A stretch of 64,000 nucleotides of DNA from assembly GCF_020091405.1 (NCBI RefSeq), contig NZ_CP081903.1, positions 6,014,501 to 6,078,500 on the forward strand, read 5' to 3'. The DNA is from Bacteroides cellulosilyticus. GTDB lineage: Bacteria > Bacteroidota > Bacteroidia > Bacteroidales > Bacteroidaceae. The position numbers were made by a program, and so were the translations under genes. Positions 1 to 7,900 of the stretch are shown piece by piece. Each line of letters starts with the position of its first letter. Position 1 is the first letter of the stretch. Under the pieces are notes generated by a model. The model was not told where the DNA came from and did no database searches. It was given only the letters and a program-made list of their open reading frames with translations.

Positions 1-329
1 TTTTCCTTAATATATAAGGTATCGTCTTCCATAACGAAGTCATTCTCACGGGAATCATAACGACGGTTATACTCATCTACATCACGTGTATTCCCTTTAC
101 GATCCTGCACTACAACAGTAGTATTACCCGGCGACGTATAAACCGTAGTCGGTGCATTCGACTTTACTACAATTTCTTCAGCCGGAGCAGAGCTTGTAAC
201 TTTCTTCTCCTGCTTCTTTTCCTTCTTATCCTTAGAAGGAATGTAGTAAAGGTCGTCATCTATGCTCTGCGCCGCAACCATCCAAGGGAGGCACAAGGCA
301 AAAAGCGATAAAAAAACAATCTTTTTCAT
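1..329 (-). CDS. Secreted hypothetical protein, 5' part only
   Basis: The reading frame starts at an ATG at 327-329 on the minus strand and is open to the window edge, so the C-terminus lies outside. The first 21 or so residues form a clear Sec signal peptide (MKK, a hydrophobic core, then VAAQS at the likely cleavage site). The mature part begins with acidic residues, then has a lysine/glutamate-rich stretch, then TTVYTSPGNTTVVVQDRKG and an Arg/Asp-rich segment. I do not recognise a domain. It is divergent from prmA, with a 283-bp gap between them. The protein is probably periplasmic or surface-exposed, and its function is unknown. Confidence 0.75.
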   Translation of the reverse strand, partial: MKKIVFLSLFALCLPWMVAAQSIDDDLYYIPSKDKKEKKQEKKVTSSAPAEEIVVKSNAPTTVYTSPGNTTVVVQDRKGNTRDVDEYNRRYDSRENDFVMEDDTLYIKE

Positions 330-525
330 ATGGGTGTGGTTTATAGGTTTTTACATTAATCCATTTTATCACGTCACAAAGATAACGACGGATTTTACCG
401 TATACAGGAGAATTTCCCCAAATGATTATAGGGATTTCCCTAAATGCCCTATCTTTATAGAAGATAAACTGCCTCTCAGCATAACTTTTTCATGCAAGCA
501 TGAAAGTTCTGCATTCGATTTGCAT

Positions 526-533
526 TATCTTTG
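526..533 (+). promoter_or_regulatory. Candidate -7 box upstream of prmA
   Basis: TATCTTTG matches the Bacteroidetes -7 consensus TAnnTTTG, 80 bases upstream of the prmA ATG. No well-spaced TTTG-type -33 element is evident. I see nothing else of note in the 330-612 gap. Confidence 0.45.
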
Positions 534-612
534 CAGCTAGTAAACAAATATACAAAGAAACTGGTTCGCTTCGCTAACAATCGCTTTGCATTTAACAATA
601 AATTATATTCCA

Positions 613-1455
613 ATGAAATATTTAGAATTTATTTTCCGCACTTCCCCTTGTACAGAAGTAGTAAACGATGTGCTTTCCGCTATCCTGGGTGATGCAGGTT
701 TTGAGAGTTTTGTTGAACAAGAAGATGGTATTGCCGCCTATATACAAAAAGATTTGTATAATGAAGCAACTGTAAAAGCAGCTATTGACGAATTCCCCCT
801 ACCGGACACACAAATAGAATATACTTTTACAGAAGCCGAAGATAAAGACTGGAATGAAGAATGGGAAAAGAACTTCTTCCAACCGATTGTGATTGGTGAC
901 CGCTGTGTCATCCACAGCACTTTCCACCACGATGTTCCCCAAACAGAGTATGACATTGTCATCAATCCACAAATGGCTTTCGGTACAGGACATCACGAAA
1001 CCACCAGCCTCATTATCGGTGAACTACTGGACAGCGACCTGCAAGGCAAGTCCCTTCTCGATATGGGTTGTGGCACTTCTATCCTTGCCATTCTTGCTCG
1101 CATGCGTGGTGCAGAACCTTGTACTGCCATTGATATTGATGAATGGTGCGTTCGTAACTCACTTGAAAACATCGAATTGAACCACGTAGACAATATTTCT
1201 GTATTTCAGGGAGATGCCTCTTCACTGGAAGATAAAGGTCCGTTTGACGTAGTCATTGCCAACATCAACCGGAACATTCTGCTGAATGACATGAAACAGT
1301 ATGTGCGTTGCATGCACAAGGGTTCCCAACTCTTTATGAGTGGATTCTATGTAGATGACATTCCTCTGATCCAGGCAGAGGCCGAACGTAACGGATTACA
1401 CTTTGTACACCATCAGGAGAAAAACCGTTGGGCAGCAGTGAAATTTGAACTTTAA
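613..1455 (+). CDS. prmA: Ribosomal protein L11 methyltransferase PrmA
   Basis: PrmA is a cytosolic, S-adenosylmethionine-dependent enzyme that trimethylates residues of ribosomal protein L11. The 280-residue product begins MKYLEFIF. An upstream in-frame ATG at 586 would add nine residues that do not look like the family, so I chose 613. Visible hallmarks are the NPQMAFGTGHHETT segment, the SAM-binding motif LLDMGCGTSILAI, the acidic DIDEWC strand end and the IANINRNIL motif in the NPPY position. The N-terminal 90 residues fit the L11-recognition domain. The length is slightly shorter than the 290-300 of proteobacterial PrmA, as is usual in Bacteroidetes. Confidence 0.93.
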   Translation: MKYLEFIFRTSPCTEVVNDVLSAILGDAGFESFVEQEDGIAAYIQKDLYNEATVKAAIDEFPLPDTQIEYTFTEAEDKDWNEEWEKNFFQPIVIGDRCVIHSTFHHDVPQTEYDIVINPQMAFGTGHHETTSLIIGELLDSDLQGKSLLDMGCGTSILAILARMRGAEPCTAIDIDEWCVRNSLENIELNHVDNISVFQGDASSLEDKGPFDVVIANINRNILLNDMKQYVRCMHKGSQLFMSGFYVDDIPLIQAEAERNGLHFVHHQEKNRWAAVKFEL

Positions 1456-1470
1456 AGCTTACTCATCCCG

Positions 1471-1506
1471 GGTAGCATCTACCGGAGAACACCGGCTGAT
1501 GCTACC
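1471..1506. repeat. Hairpin between convergent genes
   Basis: GGTAGCATC is repeated inverted as GATGCTACC, with an inner CCGG/CCGG pair, giving a strong 9+4-bp stem just after the prmA stop codon. There is no following T-run on the plus strand, so it is not a textbook terminator. It may stabilise the prmA mRNA 3' end. Confidence 0.5.
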
Positions 1507-1521
1507 TGTTCAATTATGAAC

Positions 1522-1559
1522 AAAAAAAATCCCGACAAGACAATAAATGTCTGCCGGGA
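1522..1559 (-). terminator. Intrinsic terminator of the capsule operon
   Basis: Read on the minus strand, a CCCGGCAGACA / TGTCTTGTCGGG stem (one bulge, AT-rich loop) is followed directly by eight T residues. It lies about 20 bases after the stop codon of the last capsule gene (1578), as expected for a rho-independent terminator. Confidence 0.8.
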
Positions 1560-1577
1560 GCCAGTATGAGTATTATC

Positions 1578-2528
1578 TCAAACAGATAAATGTAAGCTAA
1601 AATACTTCCTCATGAACCATATATAAATGAAGCTAAGCAATAAAATAGCGCATAAAAGATACAAGTATCCCCAATTCTGGCAATAGATATATCCGATAAT
1701 CACTATTGCCTGCACTACCATATAAGCCAACGAAACCACAACATGAGGTATTTTCAACTCATTGGCCATCAACTGATACATGTGTTTCCGATGTGGTAAG
1801 CCTATGTTTTCATGGAGCATCAGACGGTGAATAATAGTCAAAACACTATCAACTCCGTAAACCGCCAAAAGAATAATCCAACTGAAATCCTCCGTTTTCA
1901 AAATCAACTTCCCTATCAGGAAAAGCAATATGAAAGCGATACTCACAGAGCCTACATCACCGGCAAAACACTTCGCCTTCCTGCGGAAATTAAAAAAGCA
2001 GAACACCACCACAGAACAAAGCACCGTATAAATCAAAGCCGGTTCAACAAAGGTTACCATTTCTGCATTAATATAAGCCAATGCTCCTAAAATAATCAAT
2101 GAGTAGCCACCTGTAATACCATTAATGCCATCCATGAAGTTATAAGCGTTGATGATACCTGTGCAAACAATCAATGCTATGATGATCCACCACCAGGAAA
2201 GAGAAAACAAGTCCCATTGATAAAACATCAAGGCCATGGCAGAAAAGTGAAACACCAGCCGTAATCCTTGAGAAGTAGAACGAATATCATCTACAAAGCT
2301 GATAAATGTTATTAGGGTTAATGCCAATATAAACCAAGGATATTCCCAATCATTAGTCAGGAAATAGGCCAAAGCTCCGAAATAGAAAATAATGCCACCT
2401 CCACGCAAAGTAATCCGTGAATGAGAACTACGCTCATTGGGTTTATCTATGATATTAAACTTATCAGCTACCCTAAAATAAAAAAGTTCTGTCAGGAACA
2501 ACAGAACCAAAATAATTACGTAATACAT
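1578..2528 (-). CDS. Undecaprenyl-phosphate sugar-1-phosphate transferase (WecA/WbpL-like)
   Basis: This 316-residue polytopic membrane protein belongs to the MraY/WecA/WbpL family. The family transfers a HexNAc-1-phosphate from a UDP-sugar to undecaprenyl phosphate and so starts a lipid-linked repeat unit. About ten membrane segments are visible. The family signatures are PNERSSHS near residue 35, NAYNFMDGINGITGG in the catalytic loop, FAGDVGS, and the basic HENIGLPHRKHMYQ loop. It is the last gene of the operon, a usual place for the initiating enzyme in Bacteroides capsule loci. Its start overlaps the stop of the 33-residue ORF upstream (TAATG), suggesting translational coupling. The sugar is probably QuiNAc, FucNAc or GlcNAc, which sequence alone does not fix. 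Confidence 0.85.
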   Translation of the reverse strand: MYYVIILVLLFLTELFYFRVADKFNIIDKPNERSSHSRITLRGGGIIFYFGALAYFLTNDWEYPWFILALTLITFISFVDDIRSTSQGLRLVFHFSAMALMFYQWDLFSLSWWWIIIALIVCTGIINAYNFMDGINGITGGYSLIILGALAYINAEMVTFVEPALIYTVLCSVVVFCFFNFRRKAKCFAGDVGSVSIAFILLFLIGKLILKTEDFSWIILLAVYGVDSVLTIIHRLMLHENIGLPHRKHMYQLMANELKIPHVVVSLAYMVVQAIVIIGYIYCQNWGYLYLLCAILLLSFIYIWFMRKYFSLHLSV

Positions 2529-2629
2529 TATTCGTTTTTATTAATCCAGTGAAACCATACCTGAACACAGACAAATAAAAAAGCTGCTACACTTACTACA
2601 GCTATTACAATCCAAAAGTATATACTCAT
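2528..2629 (-). CDS. 33-residue single-span membrane microprotein
   Basis: A 33-codon frame fits exactly between the epimerase and the initiating transferase. Its ATG (2627-2629) overlaps the epimerase stop as ATGA, and its TAA overlaps the ATG of the transferase as TAATG. The product starts MSIYFW, has one strongly hydrophobic helix over roughly residues 4-26, and ends with a short polar tail, WINKNE. The double overlap is the main argument that it is translated. I do not recognise a family. It could be an accessory subunit that stabilises or recruits the initiating transferase. Confidence 0.6.
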   Translation of the reverse strand: MSIYFWIVIAVVSVAAFLFVCVQVWFHWINKNE

Positions 2630-3522
2630 TCTATCTTGAAATTTTCTAATACATTTGTTGGCTTCCACCCTAATTCACGCATTGCTTTCTCATTACTAAA
2701 GGTTAGCGACTTAGTTATTTTATTAAGCTTCAATGAATTTAATGGCGCTTTCTTACCCAAGCAGTCCCCTATCAAAGCCATACCTTTTGCCAGCCAATAA
2801 GGGATCGATAAAGGCAGCGATTTATTCATCTGTTTACAAATCAGTGTTTCCAATTCCCTGAATGTAGGTTGATAACTATCACATACATTATAGATACCAC
2901 CTTTTCTAGCCAGCAATGGAATCAGATTCGCAATATCTTGCACCATCAACACACTTTTCCGAGCTCTACCATCTGCAATACTGAAATACCTTCCTCTACG
3001 AATGCCTGTTATCATCGCTCCCAAATTGCCCGGAGGATTAGGGCCAGCTATCAAGGAAGGGCGAATTATCCCCAACACAACATTGTGTTTCCGACACCAA
3101 TTCTGCAAATACTCTTCCGCCAGACGTTTACTCATAGCATAAGGAGTGGTTCCATTTAGCGGATACTCTTCCGTGATATTCACTCCATAATCACAACCAT
3201 ATACTGCTACTGTAGAAATAAAGATAAAAGCTCTCGGTACTCCAACCTTCTCTAACGCTGCACAAAGATTTTTCGTTCCCTGTAGATTTACATCGAAAAA
3301 CGCCTGTCGTTCAGTTTCCGTTTTAGGAATAGAATGGGCTTTTCCGGCGGCATGTAATACAATATCATAACGTTCGTGTAGCACCGGAACCTCCTTAGCA
3401 ATGTTCACTGTATAATTATCTTGTTGGGTTAGGCCAACAGTTATGACATCATGCACTCTTTCTAAAAAAGGGTGTACATTGTTGCCCAAGAACCCGGAGG
3501 CTCCTGTAAATAAAAGTTTCAT
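2626..3522 (-). CDS. NAD-dependent epimerase/dehydratase (4-keto-sugar reductase or 4-epimerase)
   Basis: This is an extended short-chain dehydrogenase of 298 residues. The Rossmann motif GASGFLG is at residues 7-13, STVAVYG follows in the middle, and the catalytic YAMSK supplies Tyr and Lys. Family members act on nucleotide-activated sugars in the cytosol. Its position directly before a WbpL-like transferase resembles the wbpV-wbpL type of pairing, where the reductase makes the sugar nucleotide that the transferase uses to start the repeat unit. That suggests a product such as UDP-D-QuiNAc or UDP-D-FucNAc, but a C4-epimerase is equally compatible with the sequence. It is 30 bp downstream of the preceding glycosyltransferase gene. 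Confidence 0.75.
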   Translation of the reverse strand: MKLLFTGASGFLGNNVHPFLERVHDVITVGLTQQDNYTVNIAKEVPVLHERYDIVLHAAGKAHSIPKTETERQAFFDVNLQGTKNLCAALEKVGVPRAFIFISTVAVYGCDYGVNITEEYPLNGTTPYAMSKRLAEEYLQNWCRKHNVVLGIIRPSLIAGPNPPGNLGAMITGIRRGRYFSIADGRARKSVLMVQDIANLIPLLARKGGIYNVCDSYQPTFRELETLICKQMNKSLPLSIPYWLAKGMALIGDCLGKKAPLNSLKLNKITKSLTFSNEKAMRELGWKPTNVLENFKIE

Positions 3523-3552
3523 GAAAATTTATAATTCTCTAAAATCTAAAAA

Positions 3553-4752
3553 TCAACTCAATAAAGCATAATATCGATTCAAAATTCTTTCCTTTGCAAA
3601 TACCGTATCTGCGACAAGTCTAGCATTATTCTGGATAGATATTAAACTGTCTTTATTTTGATAGATATACTCTATCATGTTTTTCAGACTATATGGATCA
3701 TCAGGCTTTACAAGCCAACCGATATTATATTCCTTTATACATAATGCAATTTCTGATTTTTCATCTCCAATATATAGTATAGGTTTACCGGCTGCCATAA
3801 TATTGTAGGACTTAGACGGAACTCCTAAACCATACATACCATCACTTAGTGTTACAATCGCAACATCACAAGTATTCAGAAAGTCTTTTTGCATAGAACG
3901 TTCTTGAAATCCTATATAAATCACATTCTCTTTTTGTTCACCAAATGCTTTAATCACTTCCGCTTTCGCCCCACCGCCAATAAATAAAAACGAAATATTC
4001 TTATTTTCCACAAGTGAAATAGCAGATAATATATTATCCAAGCCTTGTGCATATCCTAAATTTCCTGCAAACTGAAATATAAAGCCAGAAATTTCCAATT
4101 GATTATACAAACGAGTGTCTTCCTTACGTAAAGGAAAAACCTCTTTATGATCCGCCCAATTAGGTATCAGTTCTACTTTTGTCTTTCCTTTAGTTTTTCT
4201 TTTGATAACTTCTGTCATATCTCTACCAATGGAAATACAGAGATCAGCATTGACGTATGACTTATCAAAAATCTTTTTTAGAATTTTATATCCTAAAGAA
4301 GATATATTTATCTTTTTGATTGCTACCAAGTTTTCTGGAAAGATGTCATGTACTAAAAGTTTATAGTGAATCCCCTTAAAAAATGATATCACAGGAATCA
4401 ATGCCAGCAGAAAAGCAGGATTTGTAACCACCAATAGTTCCTCTTCTCGCTTTACATTCTTCAAAATTTTAAAAGCAAGAAATATACTTGAAAGAAAAAG
4501 TCGGAACGCACGTTTTACAAAGTTATTTTTATTTATTTCTGCCATCAATACACGATGAATATGTACTCCATTATGTATTTCAAACTTTTTGGGATGATAA
4601 TTCTCAATTTCATTATATTTGGCTCCAGTACAGATTACATGTACATCCATACCTTTCGAAACCAAATATTCAGAAATCTCGGTCATATAGAAACCAGTAG
4701 ATGTAACTACCGGATAATAAAATTCAGAAACAATCCAAATCTTTTTCTTCAT
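3553..4752 (-). CDS. Glycosyltransferase family 4 (WbuB-like)
   Basis: The 399-residue protein has the GT-B architecture of GT4 retaining enzymes. The N-terminal half starts KIWIVSEFYYPVVTSTG. The C-terminal half contains FQFAGNLGYAQGLDNI, the EX7E-type donor region around GVPSKSYNIMAAGKPILYIGD, and a late EYNIGWLVKPDD segment. This combination resembles WbuB, the transferase usually found next to genes that make L-FucNAc or related 6-deoxy-L-HexNAc sugars, and such genes follow immediately upstream here. It acts on the cytosolic face of the inner membrane. The exact acceptor is unknown. Confidence 0.8.
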   Translation of the reverse strand: MKKKIWIVSEFYYPVVTSTGFYMTEISEYLVSKGMDVHVICTGAKYNEIENYHPKKFEIHNGVHIHRVLMAEINKNNFVKRAFRLFLSSIFLAFKILKNVKREEELLVVTNPAFLLALIPVISFFKGIHYKLLVHDIFPENLVAIKKINISSLGYKILKKIFDKSYVNADLCISIGRDMTEVIKRKTKGKTKVELIPNWADHKEVFPLRKEDTRLYNQLEISGFIFQFAGNLGYAQGLDNILSAISLVENKNISFLFIGGGAKAEVIKAFGEQKENVIYIGFQERSMQKDFLNTCDVAIVTLSDGMYGLGVPSKSYNIMAAGKPILYIGDEKSEIALCIKEYNIGWLVKPDDPYSLKNMIEYIYQNKDSLISIQNNARLVADTVFAKERILNRYYALLS

Positions 4753-4760
4753 TAAATCAT

Positions 4761-5612
4761 TTAATAAGAAGTATACAAATCAATATATTTTTTCATCCAG
4801 ATAGCTTGTTCTTCTAACATATAATGATAGCTTGGAACTTCATAATCAAAACGGAGAGATTTTTTAATAGATTTATCTACTCCATTTGCATCGCAGGATG
4901 TGATCTCAACATTCTGTTTTTGCCAAATTTCTTCAAACATACACAACAAGTCATATTTTGAAATACCAATGCCATTACTTAAATGAACCAATCCAGTAGT
5001 TCCACTATCTAAAGCATAATCAATAGCTTTTGCCAACTCCAAAGTAGTTACTCCACCCCATACAGCTGTCCTGAATCCACGAATCTTACCACTCTGATGC
5101 ATAAACCAATGAAACAACCCCTCACCATTATTCTTTAGTTCAGGGCCAATAATAGAAGTACGGATCGTCAGATCTTTATCATTAATAATTTCCCCCAAGG
5201 CTTTACTACGCCCATACACATCATCAGCATCCCGAAAATCATCTTCTGTATAATTTCCTTTCTTTCCCGAAAAAACGCAATCAGTACTTATATGAATCAA
5301 CTTGGCTCCAACCTCATCTGACAATCTTTTTAATAAATGTGGAAAATAAGCATTTATCAAAATAGCATTATCAGGATGCTCTTTGGAGCCTTTGATAAGA
5401 ATGCCGATGCAATTGATTATGATTTCCGGATGCACTCTATGAACCACATCAGCGACCGCATCACGATTTGTCACATCCACAACTATACTGTCTTCTGTCA
5501 ACGGAGTACGATAGACCACATTGGAAATATCATATTTTCCCATGCTTCGAAGATAGTAATAGGTTACATGTCCGGCCATGCCCGTGGCGCCGAACAATAA
5601 AACTTTTTTCAT
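4761..5612 (-). CDS. RmlD-like UDP-4-keto-sugar reductase
   Basis: This 283-residue short-chain reductase resembles dTDP-4-dehydrorhamnose reductase: GATGMAGH for nucleotide binding, ISTDCVFSGKKGNYTEDD, and YGRSK for catalysis. It lies between a 2-epimerase and a WbuB-like transferase, in the three-gene set that converts UDP-GlcNAc to a UDP-6-deoxy-L-HexNAc. CapF/WbjC of the L-FucNAc route is about 370 residues with a C-terminal cupin domain. This protein ends before any cupin and is closer in length to WbvR-type reductases, which set the other C4 configuration (L-RhaNAc, then L-QuiNAc). The sugar assignment is inference. Confidence 0.8.
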   Translation of the reverse strand: MKKVLLFGATGMAGHVTYYYLRSMGKYDISNVVYRTPLTEDSIVVDVTNRDAVADVVHRVHPEIIINCIGILIKGSKEHPDNAILINAYFPHLLKRLSDEVGAKLIHISTDCVFSGKKGNYTEDDFRDADDVYGRSKALGEIINDKDLTIRTSIIGPELKNNGEGLFHWFMHQSGKIRGFRTAVWGGVTTLELAKAIDYALDSGTTGLVHLSNGIGISKYDLLCMFEEIWQKQNVEITSCDANGVDKSIKKSLRFDYEVPSYHYMLEEQAIWMKKYIDLYTSY

Positions 5613-5631
5613 CTAATATTCAAATGTAGGT

Positions 5632-6762
5632 TTAGAATGTCTTATGCCATACCGTACGGTTAACATAATCTGTATAGGAAAGAATGATACGGACTACTTT
5701 CTTAGAAACATTGTTTGCCGCATAGTCCGGGATAGAATGAATAGTATCTGCACCCTCTGCATATTGAGACGTAACTACATCTATTGAATCCAAAATGCGA
5801 TTACTATTTAGTCCTGTCATTATCAACGTACCTTCATCCATACCTTCAGGACGTTCATGAGCTTGACGGATTGTTATTGCTGGAAAATGGAGGATAGAAG
5901 ATTCTTCTGTAATCGTACCACTATCTGAAATCACACAAAAAGCATTTTGCTGAAGCTTGATATATTCCATAAATCCAAAAGGTTTCATGAACTCAATCAT
6001 TGGATTGGAATTTACAAAACCAATAGATTCCAGTTTCTTTCGGGTACGAGGATGAGTAGATACAATCACTTTCTTATGATACTTCTCAACAATAGCATTT
6101 AAAGAAATGAGTAAATCAGAGAAATTATTTTCCGAATCTACATTTTCCTCACGATGAGTGCTGACTATAAAATACTCTCCCTTTTTCAAACCTTCCTTCT
6201 CCAAAACCGTATTTCTTTCAATTTCGTCTCTATGATATAAAAGGACTTCTGTCATTGGAGACCCAGTCTTTATAATAGTTTCCGGACGCAACCCTTCAGC
6301 CAGAAGATATTTGCGGGCATGTTCAGATAGAGGCATATTGATGTCGCTCAGATGGTCTACTATTTTTCGATTAATCTCTTCTGGAACTCTTTGGTCAAAG
6401 CAACGATTTCCAGCTTCCATGTGGAAGATCGGAATTTTTTTACGCTTTGCCGAAATCACAGAAATACAACTATTAGTATCACCATACAACAGTACAGCGT
6501 CCGGTTTCACCTCCTCCATCAACTCATCAGATTTACGAATTACGTTGGCTATCGTTTCCGCCGCATTCTTACCGGCAGCATCCAGAAAATAATCAGGTTT
6601 ACGGATGCGGAGTTCCTGAAAGAATATCTCATTCAACTCATAATCATAATTTTGTCCGGTATGCACGATTATATGTTCCGTATATTTGTCCAGTTCGGCC
6701 ATTACCCGGCTCAGCTTTATAATCTCAGGTCGGGTACCAACAATTGTCATTACTTTCAACAT
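5632..6762 (-). CDS. Non-hydrolysing UDP-HexNAc 2-epimerase (WecB/CapG/WbjD-like)
   Basis: The 376-residue protein has the family layout of cytosolic UDP-N-acetylhexosamine 2-epimerases: MTIVGTRPEIIKL at the N-terminus, HTGQNYDYELNE, LLYGDTNSCIS, HMEAGNRCFDQRVPEE, and the substrate-binding SDSGTITEESS. The EAGNRC wording is that of the CapG/WbjD/WbvD subgroup rather than of WecB, which has EAGLRT. It therefore probably performs the last step to UDP-L-FucNAc or UDP-L-QuiNAc. It sits in the middle of the dehydratase, epimerase, reductase set, 20 and 18 bp from its neighbours. Confidence 0.85.
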   Translation of the reverse strand: MLKVMTIVGTRPEIIKLSRVMAELDKYTEHIIVHTGQNYDYELNEIFFQELRIRKPDYFLDAAGKNAAETIANVIRKSDELMEEVKPDAVLLYGDTNSCISVISAKRKKIPIFHMEAGNRCFDQRVPEEINRKIVDHLSDINMPLSEHARKYLLAEGLRPETIIKTGSPMTEVLLYHRDEIERNTVLEKEGLKKGEYFIVSTHREENVDSENNFSDLLISLNAIVEKYHKKVIVSTHPRTRKKLESIGFVNSNPMIEFMKPFGFMEYIKLQQNAFCVISDSGTITEESSILHFPAITIRQAHERPEGMDEGTLIMTGLNSNRILDSIDVVTSQYAEGADTIHSIPDYAANNVSKKVVRIILSYTDYVNRTVWHKTF

Positions 6763-6779
6763 AGCTATAATTATATTTA

Positions 6780-7853
6780 TTACTCACTTCTGATCTCACG
6801 AGCCTTAGCCTTTGCCTCAAGTCCCATATCTTCACGGACAAAACGAAGTCTCAACAACAGTTCCTTCATACCTTCCACATCCAAGCGGCGAGTGTTATGA
6901 CTATGATAATCCTCTACCTTAGAAACTTCTTCATTGCCCTTGGTGAAATACTTATCATAGTTCAAATCACGAGTGTCACAAGGTATACGATAATAATCCC
7001 CCATATCGATAGCGCGAACCATTTCTTCACGAGTTACTAAAGTTTCATACAACTTCTCACCATGACGGGTACCTATCACTTTCACTTCCGTATCAAGATA
7101 CTTTCTGTCAACTTTAGCATATGTTTCTTTCAATGCTTGCGCCAACGTTTCCAATGTAGCAGAAGGAGCTTTCTGTACAAACAAATCACCGTTATGCGCA
7201 TGAGTAAAAGCATATATTACCAAATCAACCGCATCGTCCAATGTCATCATAAAACGTGTCATATTGGGATCAGTAATAGTAATAGATTTACCTTCCATCA
7301 TCTGTTCCACCCACAAAGGTATCACAGAGCCACGACTGGCCATCACATTACCATAGCGAGTACAACAGATCGTCGTTTGAGCACCTTCCCCCAACTCACG
7401 TCCTTTGGCTATTGCAACTTTCTCCATTAAAGCTTTACTCATTCCCATAGCATTAATCGGGTAAGCAGCCTTATCGGTAGAGAGGACAACTACACTTTGC
7501 ACACCATGTTCTATAGCTGAGTTCAAAACATTTTCAGTACCCATTATATTGGTCCTGACAGCTTCTACCGGAAAAAATTCGCAAGAAGGCACTTGTTTCA
7601 AAGCGGCAGCACTGAATACATAGTCTACACCATTCATAGCAACATCTACAGAGGATTTGTCACGCACGTTGCCAATATAATATTTCACTTTAGGATTTTG
7701 CAATGCATGGCGCATGTCATCCTGTTTCTTTTCATCACGAGAGAAGATACGAATTTCCTTGATATCAGAATCTAAAAAACGACGTAAGACAGCATTACCA
7801 AAAGAGCCTGTCCCACCGGTAATTAAAAGAGTTTTGTTTTGAAATACAGACAT
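6780..7853 (-). CDS. UDP-GlcNAc 4,6-dehydratase/5-epimerase (CapE/FnlA/WbjB-like)
   Basis: This extended SDR enzyme of 357 residues catalyses the entry step from UDP-GlcNAc to 4-keto-6-deoxy-L-sugars. It shows the nucleotide-binding TGGTGSFGNAV, the FSRDEKKQ turn, and the active-site stretch NAMGMSKALMEK. In that stretch a methionine replaces the usual catalytic tyrosine (MxxxK), which is diagnostic for the FlaA1/CapE group. The motif FGYG-type variants of plain dehydratases are absent. It stands first of the three 6-deoxy-L-HexNAc genes in transcription order. Confidence 0.88.
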   Translation of the reverse strand: MSVFQNKTLLITGGTGSFGNAVLRRFLDSDIKEIRIFSRDEKKQDDMRHALQNPKVKYYIGNVRDKSSVDVAMNGVDYVFSAAALKQVPSCEFFPVEAVRTNIMGTENVLNSAIEHGVQSVVVLSTDKAAYPINAMGMSKALMEKVAIAKGRELGEGAQTTICCTRYGNVMASRGSVIPLWVEQMMEGKSITITDPNMTRFMMTLDDAVDLVIYAFTHAHNGDLFVQKAPSATLETLAQALKETYAKVDRKYLDTEVKVIGTRHGEKLYETLVTREEMVRAIDMGDYYRIPCDTRDLNYDKYFTKGNEEVSKVEDYHSHNTRRLDVEGMKELLLRLRFVREDMGLEAKAKAREIRSE

Positions 7854-7900
7854 AAAAATTATATTTTTAATTTATCTACTAGTTATTTGAGATGACATAT

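Noticed and set aside
262..540. Plus-strand ORF of 92 codons at the left end
   Set aside because: It overlaps the signal peptide of the minus-strand gene and then runs through AT-rich intergenic DNA. Composition is not protein-like.
1471..1506. Riboswitch after prmA
   Set aside because: It lies downstream of the gene, between convergent genes, and is a simple hairpin with no known riboswitch core.
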